Part shown: positions 1 through 7,933 of the stretch, one piece after another
Layout of the letters: every line of letters starts with the position of its first letter
Position numbering within the stretch: the stretch's first letter is position 1
Origin: an uncultured Bacteroidales bacterium
GTDB lineage: Bacteria > Bacteroidota > Bacteroidia > Bacteroidales > Paludibacteraceae
Assembly (NCBI GenBank): GCA_934716995.1
Contig: CAKUYO010000017.1
Span: 1 to 47,909, forward strand
Direction: 5' to 3'
Length of the DNA stretch: 47,909 nucleotides
Notes under the pieces: model-generated
What the model was told of the DNA's origin: nothing
What the model saw: only the letters and a program-made list of their open reading frames with translations
Databases searched by the model: none
Position numbers and translations under genes: made by a program

Positions 1-1100
1 ATCCTCTGGTCTGCGTCTGTATCTATTATCTCTCCGGCTACTATCTGCGTCCGTTCCGCCGCCGTCTGTCGTCCGAGTTCTTCAAGACGGCTGTCTCGGC
101 GGTCATCATCGGATTGATCTTCTTTTTTATCATCATTATCGATGATCCGGTTGAGAACTACCGCCGTTATGTGGTATCGCTGGTAGTCCTTATAACCCTG
201 CAGTTCGTCCTCAGTTATATCCCCCGTCTGTGTATCACGCTCTCTACACGTTCCCGCCGTTCCCCGCTGCGGGTCTATACTATCCATAGCCTGGCGGAGG
301 CGAAGCGTATCCATCGTGGTTCGGTCGATGAAGTCATTGTCGATCTGCCTAAGACGCATTCCGAACGGACGCTCTATGAGATCATCAATATCCTCTATCC
401 TCTGGATATCGCCATTTCGGTTGTCCCTCGGGTCTATGATATGCTTACGGGCGCGGCGCGTATCGGTGAGATCGAGGGGCAACCGCTTGTCCGTATTACC
501 GACCATAAGATGAGCGACTCCTCGCTCTGTATCAAGCGGGCGTTCGACATCGTGGCTTCGCTTCTGGCTATGCTGCTCCTCTCGCCGCTTTATCTGCTCC
601 TATCCGTCTTGGTCGCCGCTACGTCCCGCGGACCTGTCATCTATAGTCAGGAGCGTATCGGGCTGCACGGCAAGCCGTTCCGTATCCTCAAGTTCCGCAC
701 GATGTACACTGATTCCGAACCCGATACCCCTCTGCTGAGCAGCGACAACGACCCGCGTATCACCCCCCTCGGGCATTTCCTGCGCAAGTACCGCCTCGAC
801 GAACTGCCGCAGATGTGGAATATCTTCCGCGGCGACATGTCCGTCGTCGGTCCCCGCCCCGAGCGGCAGTATTTCATCGACCAAATCACCAAAGAAGCCC
901 CCTACTATTGCCTGCTCTATAAGATCCGTCCGGGGCTTACCAGTTGGGGCCCCATCCGCGTGGGCTATACCGACACCATCGCCAAGATGGTCGACCGTCT
1001 CAACTATGATATTATGTATATGGAGAATATGTCCGTTCAGTTGGACTTGAAGATATTGTTTTTTACTATAGGAGTAATCTGTGATGGAAAAGGAAAATAA
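1..1100 (+). CDS. Polyprenyl-phosphate sugar-1-phosphate transferase, 5' truncated by window edge
   Basis: The reading frame is open from base 3 to the stop at 1100, so the N-terminus lies outside the window; the TTG at 114 is not a convincing start. The visible part shows transmembrane helices, a soluble Rossmann-like segment, another membrane helix and then a complete C-terminal bacterial sugar transferase (Bac_transf, WcaJ/PglC-like) domain. Diagnostic motifs are KRAFDIVAS at the domain start, GPVIYSQERIG, ILKFRTM, the catalytic Asp-Glu in RLDELPQ and GDMSVVGPRPE. By family knowledge the enzyme loads a sugar phosphate onto undecaprenyl phosphate at the inner membrane to start capsule, exopolysaccharide or O-glycan synthesis. 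It overlaps xseB by 17 bases, suggesting co-transcription. Confidence 0.93.
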   Translation, partial: PLVCVCIYYLSGYYLRPFRRRLSSEFFKTAVSAVIIGLIFFFIIIIDDPVENYRRYVVSLVVLITLQFVLSYIPRLCITLSTRSRRSPLRVYTIHSLAEAKRIHRGSVDEVIVDLPKTHSERTLYEIINILYPLDIAISVVPRVYDMLTGAARIGEIEGQPLVRITDHKMSDSSLCIKRAFDIVASLLAMLLLSPLYLLLSVLVAATSRGPVIYSQERIGLHGKPFRILKFRTMYTDSEPDTPLLSSDNDPRITPLGHFLRKYRLDELPQMWNIFRGDMSVVGPRPERQYFIDQITKEAPYYCLLYKIRPGLTSWGPIRVGYTDTIAKMVDRLNYDIMYMENMSVQLDLKILFFTIGVICDGKGK

Positions 1101-1278
1101 ACCCAACCTGTCCTACGACGAGGCTATGGCGCGTGTGGAAACGATTGTCAGACAACTCGAGCAGTCCGAAGCGCTCAGTATGGACGAGTACCGCACACTC
1201 GCCACCGAGGCAAAAGACCTGCTCTCTTTCTGCCGCCGTCAGTTGGAAAAAGACCAATCCCTATTCTCCGCCGAATAG
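1084..1278 (+). CDS. xseB: Exodeoxyribonuclease VII small subunit
   Basis: This 64-residue protein has the usual length and helical pattern of XseB: SYDEAMARVETIVRQLEQSE, then an acidic middle and a C-terminal helix ending in a leucine/cysteine-rich stretch (DLLSFCRRQL). XseB pairs with XseA to form exonuclease VII, which degrades single-stranded DNA; xseA is not in the window. I chose ATG 1084 over the adjacent GTG 1081 because both give essentially the same protein. The start lies inside the end of the sugar transferase gene, so translational coupling is likely. Confidence 0.9.
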   Translation: MEKENKPNLSYDEAMARVETIVRQLEQSEALSMDEYRTLATEAKDLLSFCRRQLEKDQSLFSAE

Positions 1279-1455
1279 CCTATCCGCCCTATTAGGCTAA
1301 TTAGTCCCATTCGCCCTATTAAATTAACGGTCAATTAACGACAATTAACGGAGAATGCTACCCGATAATGTTTTTAATGCCCATTAATGGAGAAATGGAA
1401 TTAACGGCGAACCATCGGTACGGTTTTTGCACACCGCCCGTAAAAACACGTAAAT
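1279..1455. repeat. Repeat-filled spacer with AATTAACGG and CCTATTA-type units
   Basis: The spacer between xseB and porX contains short near-repeats of CCTATTAGGCTAATTAG type (1279-1320), then several AATTAACG units and a TTTTTAATGCCCATTAATGGAGA unit (1320-1412). The same AATTAACGG/TTAATGGGCATTAATGGAGA vocabulary recurs near 6205, 7340 and 15480. I see no clear promoter of the TAnnTTTG type here. Confidence 0.7.
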
Positions 1456-3003
1456 ATGAACACCAACCGCATACTCTGGGCTGACGACGAGATCGACCTT
1501 CTCGAACCCTATATCATCTATCTGCGTAGCAAAAACTACGAAGTCCTCACCGCCAACAACGGACAGGATGCCATTGATATATGCCGCTCCGAACCGCTGG
1601 ATATCGTCTTCCTCGACGAGAACATGCCCGGTCTGACCGGTCTCGAGACCCTGCAGGAGATCAAGCGTCTCCACCCCGAACTCCCCGTTGTCATGATCAC
1701 CAAGAGCGAAGAGGAACGCATCATGGAGCAGGCTATCGGCGAGAAAATAGCCGACTATCTCATCAAACCCGTCAACCCGAGTCAGATCCTCCTCTGCCTC
1801 AAAAAACATATCCACCGGCAGGTCATCGTCAGCGAGCATACCAACCAGACCTACCGCCAGGAGTTCGGCGACATCGCCTATATGATCGATACCGCGCAGA
1901 CCCTCGACGAATGGATGGCTGTCGAGCGTACCCTCACCAAGTGGGATCTCGACCTGCAGGACGTGGACTCCCCCATGCGCGAACTGCTGGAGATGCAGCG
2001 CACACAGGCGGAGACCGCCTTTGCCAAGTTCGTCCAACGCCACTACGAGGACTGGTTCGCCCACCCGCAGGAACGCCCCTTGATGTCCCCCGACCTCTTC
2101 AAGCGCGTCCTCTTCCCTATGCTCGACAACGGCGAAAAGGTCTTTTTCATCGTCATCGACAATTTCCGCTACGACCAGTGGAAGACCATCCAGCCGCTCC
2201 TCGCCGATTTCCTCACCGTTACCGACGAGCGGCAGTACCTCTCTATCCTCCCTACCGCCACCCAGTACGCCCGCAATGCCATCTTCTCCGGCTTGATGCC
2301 CCTCCAGATACAGGAGATGTACCCCTCCCTCTGGGTGGAGGAAGACGACGAGGAAGGCAAGAACCTCAACGAGAAAGACCTCATACAGACCCAACTCGAC
2401 CGCTTCCGCCGCCACGACACCTACACCTATTTCAAGGTCAACGAGAGCGATTTCTGCGAGCGTGTCATCGGGCAACTCAAGTCGCTGCGCACACCGCTCA
2501 ATGTGGTGGTACTCAATTTTATAGATATGCTCTCCCATTCCCGCACCGAGAGCAAGATGATGCGCGAACTCGCCAACGACGAAGCCGCCTATCGCAGTCT
2601 GACCCTCAGTTGGTTCCGCCATTCACCCACCTACGAACTCCTCCGCCGTATAGCCGAACTCGGCTACAAGGTCGTCATCACCACCGACCACGGTACCGTA
2701 CGCGTCAAGAACCCCGTGCAGATCATCGGCGACAAGAACACCAATACCAACCTCCGCTACAAGGTCGGCAAAGCCCTCAACTGCAACAGCAAGAACGTCT
2801 TTGTCATCGACCAACCCAAGCGCGTCGGGCTGCCCTGCCCCAATGTCAGCAGCAGTTATATGTTCTGTACCGGCAACGATTTCTTCGGCTACCCCAACAA
2901 CTTCAACTACTACGCCCAGCACTACCGCAACACTTTCCAGCACGGCGGTATCTCTATCGAAGAAATGCTCATCCCCCTCATCACCCTCGAACCAAAAAAG
3001 TAA
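1456..3003 (+). CDS. porX: PorX-type response regulator with PglZ phosphatase-like domain
   Basis: This 515-residue protein begins with a receiver domain (about residues 5-120): acidic pocket D10/D11, phospho-acceptor D54 in FLDENMPG and K104 in LIKP. A helical linker follows, then a PglZ/alkaline-phosphatase-superfamily domain from about 200 to the end, with VIDNFRYDQW (D235), the threonine-bearing ILPTATQYARN (T267/T269) and TTDHGT. This architecture is that of PorX, which in Porphyromonas and Flavobacterium works with PorY and SigP to control the type IX secretion system; PorX-type proteins have been reported to hydrolyse oligonucleotides. No PorY or T9SS core operon is present here, although a GldK-like gene lies at 41576. 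The role in this organism is inferred from family. Confidence 0.93.
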   Translation: MNTNRILWADDEIDLLEPYIIYLRSKNYEVLTANNGQDAIDICRSEPLDIVFLDENMPGLTGLETLQEIKRLHPELPVVMITKSEEERIMEQAIGEKIADYLIKPVNPSQILLCLKKHIHRQVIVSEHTNQTYRQEFGDIAYMIDTAQTLDEWMAVERTLTKWDLDLQDVDSPMRELLEMQRTQAETAFAKFVQRHYEDWFAHPQERPLMSPDLFKRVLFPMLDNGEKVFFIVIDNFRYDQWKTIQPLLADFLTVTDERQYLSILPTATQYARNAIFSGLMPLQIQEMYPSLWVEEDDEEGKNLNEKDLIQTQLDRFRRHDTYTYFKVNESDFCERVIGQLKSLRTPLNVVVLNFIDMLSHSRTESKMMRELANDEAAYRSLTLSWFRHSPTYELLRRIAELGYKVVITTDHGTVRVKNPVQIIGDKNTNTNLRYKVGKALNCNSKNVFVIDQPKRVGLPCPNVSSSYMFCTGNDFFGYPNNFNYYAQHYRNTFQHGGISIEEMLIPLITLEPKK

Positions 3004-3029
3004 ATAAAAGATAACAGGCAAGTATAGAT

Positions 3030-3075
3030 GATTCGTTATAGGATGCGCATAGGATAGGCTTAGGATAGACCGACA
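3030..3075. repeat. TAGGATAGG-type short repeat
   Basis: A cluster reading GTTATAGGATGCGCATAGG followed by ATAGGCTTAGGATAG lies just after porX. Its reverse complement is closely matched at 30015-30050 (TATGCCTATCCTATGCC and CTATCCTATAACC), which marks it as a dispersed repeat rather than chance. Confidence 0.55.
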
Positions 3076-3150
3076 ATGGCACCTCTTTTCTTTTAATTTC
3101 TTTAATTTCTCTTGCACCGCGTAGCAGGTGCATAGGAACCCCGAAAGAAA

Positions 3151-3238
3151 GCGCGGGACATGTTTCGGGTTCCCTGCAAGCAACGCGCAGTAGGGTGCTA
3201 TTTGTCCCGCAAGACAGGTTTTGCAAGTTTTGTTTTAT
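3151..3238 (+). repeat. Interspersed repeat J, copy 1 (ends CCCGCAAGACAGGTTTTG)
   Basis: This element contains GCAAGCAACGCGCAGT and ends in CCCGCAAGACAGGTTTTG followed by an AGTTTTGTTTTAT tail. A near full-length copy lies in reverse orientation at 18708-18800 and a shorter one at 10495-10556. It lies directly upstream of the EEP-family gene and is preceded by a potential hairpin (GGAACCCCGAAA with TTTCGGGTTCC, 3136-3172). Confidence 0.75.
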
Positions 3239-3252
3239 AAGTTTTCGTTAAT

Positions 3253-4146
3253 ATGAAAAATGGCAAATGGAAATGGTTTCTGCTCTGCATACTCCTCGTG
3301 TGCATAGCACTTCTTCTGTTGCCCCTCGTCTCCCACGGCTCCGGTGCCGACCAATCAGCCTATCCCCACCGCCTGCAGATCCTCACCTACAACACCCACC
3401 GTATGGGCAACTTTCAAAAAGCCCCGCAGAACCGTGTCATCCAGTACCTTCTCCGTCAGGACGCCGATGTCATCTGCCTCCAGGAGGTCGAGGTCTATAA
3501 GGACAACCGCTACCTTACCCTCGGTGAACTCAAAGGCGTCATGCGCGGGAAATACCCCTATTCCTACATCGATTTCTCGGTCTATAACAGCCGCCGCCAG
3601 TTCGGCAACGTGGTCTTCTCCAAGTACCCGCTGGTCAACAAACAGACTATCCGCTATCCCTCCCGTGCCAACATCTCCTCCCGTTGCGACATCGTCGTCG
3701 GTACCGATACCCTCCGCCTTATCACCAACCACCTCGAGTCCAACCGCTTCGACAACCACGATTTTGCGGAAAACAACGACCATAGCACCGCTCTCAAAGA
3801 AACCGCCCACCGTCTCTCCGCCAAGTGGGAGACCGCCCGCCGCGCACGCCACGAGCAGGCACGCTGCGTCCGCACCGAGATAGACGCCTCGCCCTATCCC
3901 ATCATCGTTGTCGGCGATTTCAACGACATACCCCTCTCATACACCTATTGGAAAATACGCGGCACTATGCGCGATGCTTTCCTCTGCAGCAGTTGGGGCA
4001 ACCTCGGCTTCACCTATATCTACCACCACATCGGTCTGCGTATCGACTATACCCTCTGTTCCCGCTCGCTCCACCCCGTCCGCTCCGAGGTCGGGCGTGT
4101 CCGCCATTCCGACCACTATCCCCTCACCACCACCCTCGCCTGGTAA
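3253..4146 (+). CDS. Endonuclease/exonuclease/phosphatase (EEP) family protein, membrane-anchored or secreted
   Basis: The 297-residue protein starts with a hydrophobic signal or anchor (about residues 8-27) and continues as a complete EEP domain. Visible catalytic-type residues are N47 in TYNTHR, E78 in ICLQEVE, H160 in ITNHLES, D222 and N224 in VVGDFND, D265 in RIDYT and the D287-H288 pair in RHSDHYP. The family covers Mg-dependent phosphodiesterases acting on nucleic acids, phosphoinositides or sphingomyelin. The exported location argues against a role in chromosomal DNA repair. The substrate cannot be told from sequence. Its 5' region is made largely of repeat J. Confidence 0.85.
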   Translation: MKNGKWKWFLLCILLVCIALLLLPLVSHGSGADQSAYPHRLQILTYNTHRMGNFQKAPQNRVIQYLLRQDADVICLQEVEVYKDNRYLTLGELKGVMRGKYPYSYIDFSVYNSRRQFGNVVFSKYPLVNKQTIRYPSRANISSRCDIVVGTDTLRLITNHLESNRFDNHDFAENNDHSTALKETAHRLSAKWETARRARHEQARCVRTEIDASPYPIIVVGDFNDIPLSYTYWKIRGTMRDAFLCSSWGNLGFTYIYHHIGLRIDYTLCSRSLHPVRSEVGRVRHSDHYPLTTTLAW

Positions 4147-4157
4147 TAAATACACAA

Positions 4158-4195
4158 CAAAGGCTGCCCGACCTCCGTCAGACAGCCCTTGTAAT
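4158..4195. terminator. Bidirectional hairpin between convergent genes
   Basis: AAGGCTGCCCGACCTCCG pairs with GTCAGACAGCCCTT to form an imperfect stem-loop between the EEP gene (+) and the membrane protein gene (-). There is no long T run, so its strength as a terminator is uncertain. Confidence 0.55.
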
Positions 4196-4210
4196 AATGG
4201 GGTGTAAAAA

Positions 4211-4663
4211 TTACAGTATGTCCCTTTCTGTCAGCAGCATACAGGACATAATGTAATAGACATACAGATAGGCAAAACTCTTGCAGTCGTCGTCCTTGCA
4301 GTATTGCATTGTGATGATGAACGCCAGAAAAAGCAGTATCTTCAGCAGTTTGATACCGAACAGATCAATCAGCACTCCGCTGCTTGACAACCAACTTATG
4401 AATACTGTGGCGGTATAGACCATCGGAAGTATGGCACCTGACCACATATACAGGTCTTTCCAGCCATTGTGCCGCCCTTTCCATATCAAGACCCCTACTG
4501 CCGCGATACTGCACGCCAGCATCGACCCGGCGTAGTACGGAAATATCGTCTCGGGTTTGGCAAAACCCAACGTAACAAAGAAATATATCCCGCTCACTCC
4601 CGCCACTATATACGCCACCTTCGTCAGCGCATCTTTGCTGTGCTTGTAAACAATCTTGCTCAT
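4211..4663 (-). CDS. Four-TM membrane protein of unknown function, paralogue 1
   Basis: The 150-residue protein has about four hydrophobic segments (roughly residues 14-33, 44-60, 72-92 and 103-120) and a cytosolic-type N-terminus rich in Lys. It aligns over most of its length with the next upstream gene (4670-5101): FPYYAGSMLACSIAA against FPYYLGIVSACMIAA, then GIKLLKILLF against GVKLLMVLLF, and QYCKDDD against QKCKDED. The pair is therefore a tandem duplication. It is the last gene of a three-gene cluster behind a lipoprotein. I do not recognise the family. Confidence 0.75.
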   Translation of the reverse strand: MSKIVYKHSKDALTKVAYIVAGVSGIYFFVTLGFAKPETIFPYYAGSMLACSIAAVGVLIWKGRHNGWKDLYMWSGAILPMVYTATVFISWLSSSGVLIDLFGIKLLKILLFLAFIITMQYCKDDDCKSFAYLYVYYIMSCMLLTERDIL

Positions 4664-4669
4664 AGCGGG

Positions 4670-5101
4670 CTACAATTGTGTGAATGACATACACATCAAA
4701 ATGTAAACGATACACATATTTGCCGAATCGCGTACATCTTCGTCTTTGCATTTCTGCAATACTAACGAAAGAGGAACAAAAAGCAGTACCATCAATAATT
4801 TTACGCCCCACCAATCTGTTTCCACTTTATTGCCTAAGCACCAACATATCGTGATGGTCGCACCGAACACAATCGGCAACAGACCTCCTATCCATGTAAA
4901 GGGTTCTTTTGCTGCTCCGTGAGTGCATTTCCAAACCACTACAACCAACGCTGCAATCATACAGGCAGATACAATGCCTAAGTAGTAGGGAAAAAAACTC
5001 TGGCGTCTGAATGGAGTCATCGTAAAGGCAAATGTACTCCAAAACATAATACTGCGTATAAACCTCAATGGGTCTCGTTTATATCTTTCAGGGGAAAACA
5101 T
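4670..5101 (-). CDS. Four-TM membrane protein of unknown function, paralogue 2
   Basis: This 143-residue protein is the paralogue of the following gene, sharing the FPYY segment, a W-rich second helix, GVKLL and the CKDED motif after the last helix. The start ATG at 5101 sits two bases past the stop of the lipoprotein gene (5104), so the two are almost certainly translated from one message. The first N-terminal residues (MFSPERYKRDP) differ from paralogue 1. No known domain is recognised. Confidence 0.75.
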   Translation of the reverse strand: MFSPERYKRDPLRFIRSIMFWSTFAFTMTPFRRQSFFPYYLGIVSACMIAALVVVVWKCTHGAAKEPFTWIGGLLPIVFGATITICWCLGNKVETDWWGVKLLMVLLFVPLSLVLQKCKDEDVRDSANMCIVYILMCMSFTQL

Positions 5102-5103
5102 AA

Positions 5104-6015
5104 CTATTCATCTTTTATATTCCACATAATTTTGCTGTTATAAGCCACATTGGCGAATGTATTGATTTGGTCTGCCGTACTTTTTATTTTGATGGTTCGT
5201 TTGGTTTTTCGGATATAACTGTCAGTATAGTCGCGTAGTTTTGTATCGCTTAATTGTTTTGCCGAATCCATATACCGTTGGTTGGCTAATCGAATCTTCT
5301 GGGGAAGTTTGAGATAGGCATCCATATCGTAGTATTTCTCTTTTGAGGCTATATGCAGCAATTCCGCTGTGATGAGTTCCTTTGTTACCAAACAATACTG
5401 TCTTAAAACCTCATTGGCTATTTCCCTGTGGGTACTGCTTAAAATCGGAAAACTTTCTTTTGCCATAGCACGGATAATTTTATTATGTACAGGTCCTACA
5501 CTTGTCGCCTCTTTTAGCGTAATAATACTGTCGAACTGAACTTGGGCAATGCTATCTGCTCTATGTTGCCAAGCAACATCAACGATAGTTTTTATTGGTG
5601 TTCTGACCGTGGAGACATCCAATGCCACTTGCAGATTGACGATTTGCTCCAAAGATGCCATTACTCCGGAAAACACGGCACCTTGCCATGATTTGCTTTC
5701 AACCCAACCTTCAATAGCACCCATTGCATCCGCAAAAACTATAGCATGTAATTTGGAATTTTTGTCTTTTGCAGTATCGTTCGCCATTACGGCTATCCCC
5801 GAATCATAGATTCCAAATTCGGCATCCAAGGAATCAAGAGAAGCAAAATACGCTTCCCAATCGTCATCTAATCCATAATCGGTTTCAGGACCGATAGCAA
5901 TGCTCTGCTCGTTGGAATGGTTTATAATAGGAGTGTCCAACTCCGAAGAACAAGAGACCAAAAGTCCCGTTGCGAATAGTATGCAGATCTGCATACTGAT
6001 AATTACTCGTTTCAT
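5104..6015 (-). CDS. Lipoprotein of unknown function, mostly helical
   Basis: I placed the start at 6015 (MKRVIISMQICILFATGLL), not at the longest frame start 6114, because this gives a lipoprotein signal with lipobox LLVSC. The mature protein of about 280 residues is hydrophilic, with a poorly conserved acidic N-terminal region followed by a helical part containing a glycine-poor hydrophobic segment (AVFSGVMASLEQIVNLQVAL). It is the first gene of a cluster with the two paralogous membrane proteins. A TAnnTTTGC promoter lies 68 bases upstream. I recognise no family; a membrane-associated complex with its neighbours is only inference. Confidence 0.8.
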   Translation of the reverse strand: MKRVIISMQICILFATGLLVSCSSELDTPIINHSNEQSIAIGPETDYGLDDDWEAYFASLDSLDAEFGIYDSGIAVMANDTAKDKNSKLHAIVFADAMGAIEGWVESKSWQGAVFSGVMASLEQIVNLQVALDVSTVRTPIKTIVDVAWQHRADSIAQVQFDSIITLKEATSVGPVHNKIIRAMAKESFPILSSTHREIANEVLRQYCLVTKELITAELLHIASKEKYYDMDAYLKLPQKIRLANQRYMDSAKQLSDTKLRDYTDSYIRKTKRTIKIKSTADQINTFANVAYNSKIMWNIKDE

Positions 6016-6082
6016 ACGTGTAAAAAAAGTGTTTGTAAGTTTGTAATTAAAACAAGGTACCTGTTCGGTTGTGAATTCGGGT

Positions 6083-6115
6083 GCAAAGGTACTGCCAATC
6101 TGCCAATCCGACAAG
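6083..6115 (-). promoter_or_regulatory. Promoter for the lipoprotein/membrane-protein cluster
   Basis: On the minus strand TACCTTTGC (6083-6091) matches the Bacteroidota -7 element, with CTTG 20 bases upstream (6112-6115) as the -33 element. Confidence 0.7.
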
Positions 6116-6202
6116 TGTACACCGTATGCAAATGCTATTTTTATAACGCTGATAATCAGTTTCCTACAAAATTCACCGTATGCAAATACTCTATAAGAAC
6201 GA

Positions 6203-6256
6203 ATTTAACGATCAATGAATGGCAATTAACGGATAATTTTAATGGGCATTAATGGA
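6203..6256. repeat. AATTAACGG-family repeat cluster, locus 2
   Basis: The units CAATGAATGGCAATTAACGG and TTTTAATGGGCATTAATGGA lie between the divergent-side lipoprotein promoter and the 3' end of the TPR/HTH regulator. They match units at 1320-1412, 7340-7460 and 15480-15600. Confidence 0.7.
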
Positions 6257-6261
6257 GACCA

Positions 6262-7341
6262 TCAACTTTTCTCTGGTATCGACACGGCAATCCGCACCAG
6301 CGTATCGTACAGCCCAGCCGAGGTGGTATGCAGTTTCTTGGCAATCCGCAGTTTATAACTCCGTATCGCCGACCGGGCGTAGCAGATATGGTCAGCCACC
6401 TGCGGCAGTGGCATCTCGGGATACAGCAGACACAGCACGCAGAACGTGATCTCTTTTTCCGACAGCGACACCCCCTCTAACCGCTCTATCACAAACAGCA
6501 GCGGCTTGTCGCATACCTGTTTCAGTACCCCGAAATCGCTCCACGCCTTGTCGGGCGTAGGGTAGCGTTCCCGCAGTTCTGCAATGTTGTGTCTCAGTTC
6601 AGTCTCGCGTGCCCTATCCACCGAGTGCGCCATCGCTGCTATTTGCTGCGCCTGCGTCTGCAAGCGCACCGACGACGATTGGTAGAAAGAAATAAAGAAC
6701 ACCGACAGAATGACTATCACCGTGGCAAACAGCCCCACGCCAAACTGCCACGGCACAAACACCTCCCCTTTCGAGAGGTACTCCTCCAATATCCGCACCG
6801 CCATCGCTGTCTCCACATCGTCGGCTTCAAACGCAGGCATTAAAGGCTGCCGGATGGCGTTCCCGCCGCCCAATTCCATTGCCCGCCCTGTATAGACGGC
6901 TGCCAACGAATCCGCCCCGCCTTGCCGGCACATTTCCGCCATCTGCCGGTTGATCCGGCTGCGCAAAGCGGGAATATCGGTCATATAGTAGTCGGCTTGC
7001 GTGTAGCACCAAGCCGCCCGCTCGTATTGCGCAGTATAGCCCCGATAGTAATTCCCGAGGTGGAAACAGGCTCTTGCCAGCGTGTTATGCCCTGACAGTT
7101 TGCCTATCGGTGTGTCAAAAGCCTCTACGGCACGCACCAGTGCCAATGAGTCGGAATAGATACTGTCCTGTTGCAGCAGAGTCTGCGCCTCGCCAAGCGT
7201 GATACGCGCTTTCTCCTGTGCGGGCAGAGCAATACCGCAATACACCCCCGCCATACCCGCAAGCAGGAGCACATACAGCCACAACATTCTGTGTCTCCAA
7301 ACAGAAGCCAAAAACAAGCGCATCGTATTTCTAACGGACAA
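6262..7341 (-). CDS. Membrane-anchored TPR regulator with C-terminal HTH
   Basis: The 359-residue protein has an N-terminal helix (about 18-40), an extracytoplasmic TPR-like region (about 45-190, including ACFHLGNYYRGYT and AAWCYTQADYY), a second membrane helix (201-220), a short coiled coil (225-258) and a C-terminal LuxR-like HTH (about 290-350, LSEKEITFCVLCLLYPEM then SAIRSYKLRIAKKL). This layout occurs in Bacteroidota one-component regulators that sense outside and bind DNA inside. Target genes are unknown. The gene is flanked on both sides by AATTAACGG-family repeats, and I see no canonical promoter. Confidence 0.8.
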   Translation of the reverse strand: MSVRNTMRLFLASVWRHRMLWLYVLLLAGMAGVYCGIALPAQEKARITLGEAQTLLQQDSIYSDSLALVRAVEAFDTPIGKLSGHNTLARACFHLGNYYRGYTAQYERAAWCYTQADYYMTDIPALRSRINRQMAEMCRQGGADSLAAVYTGRAMELGGGNAIRQPLMPAFEADDVETAMAVRILEEYLSKGEVFVPWQFGVGLFATVIVILSVFFISFYQSSSVRLQTQAQQIAAMAHSVDRARETELRHNIAELRERYPTPDKAWSDFGVLKQVCDKPLLFVIERLEGVSLSEKEITFCVLCLLYPEMPLPQVADHICYARSAIRSYKLRIAKKLHTTSAGLYDTLVRIAVSIPEKS

Positions 7342-7462
7342 ATTAATGGTTCAACTAACGATAATTAACGGAGCCTTTTTTAATGGACTTTTAATGGGTT
7401 TTTAATGGAGAAAAATAGTTTTAACGGATAATTAAAACGTCTAATTACATGATAATTAACGT
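7340..7462. repeat. AATTAACGG-family repeat cluster, locus 3
   Basis: The spacer between smpB and the TPR/HTH regulator is composed largely of units such as CTAACGATAATTAACGGAG, TTTTAATGGACTTTTAATGG and GATAATTAACG. The same vocabulary flanks the regulator gene on its other side. Confidence 0.7.
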
Positions 7463-7468
7463 TTCCGT

Positions 7469-7933
7469 TCACCGCCCCGCGTTGCGCATCGCACGCTGCA
7501 ACTCCCGCTTGTCGTCCTGCTCCCGCAGCGACTGGCGTTTGTCATAGGTGTGCTTGCCCTGGCAGAGTGCTATCTCCATCTTCGCCAGCCCCCGCTCGTT
7601 GATAAACAGCCTGAGCGGAATGATCGTCTTGCCCGTGTCGCGCGTCAGACGTTCCAACTTGCGCAACTCTTTCTTCTGCAGCAGCAACTTCCGGTCGCGT
7701 TTCGATTCGTGGTTCGCATAACTACCGAAACGGTACTCCGCTATGTGCATCTGCTTCACCCACAGTTCGCCGCCGGCGAACTGGCAGAACGTATCCGCCA
7801 GCGAGGCCTTGCTCTCGCGGATCGACTTGATCTCCGTGCCGAACAACTGGATACCCGCCGTGTAGCGGTCGAGTATCTCGTAGTCGAAACCCGCACGGCG
7901 GTTTTTTATGTTTACATCACTCTTTAGTCTCAT
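7469..7933 (-). CDS. smpB: SsrA-binding protein
   Basis: The 154-residue protein is full-length SmpB: NIKNRRAGFDYEILDRYTAG, LFGTEIKSIRESKASL, YANHESKRDRKLLL and the basic C-terminal tail KHTYDKRQSLREQDDKREL. It binds tmRNA and brings it to stalled ribosomes for trans-translation. The tmRNA gene is not in this window. The start overlaps the stop of the CNNM gene by 17 bases, which argues for one transcript from the promoter at 9049. Confidence 0.97.
   Translation of the reverse strand: MRLKSDVNIKNRRAGFDYEILDRYTAGIQLFGTEIKSIRESKASLADTFCQFAGGELWVKQMHIAEYRFGSYANHESKRDRKLLLQKKELRKLERLTRDTGKTIIPLRLFINERGLAKMEIALCQGKHTYDKRQSLREQDDKRELQRAMRNAGR

Noticed and set aside
1384..2622. Long minus-strand frame opposite porX
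   Set aside because: It is the complement of a clear porX gene, with no recognisable domain and a valine/glycine-rich composition typical of an antisense shadow.
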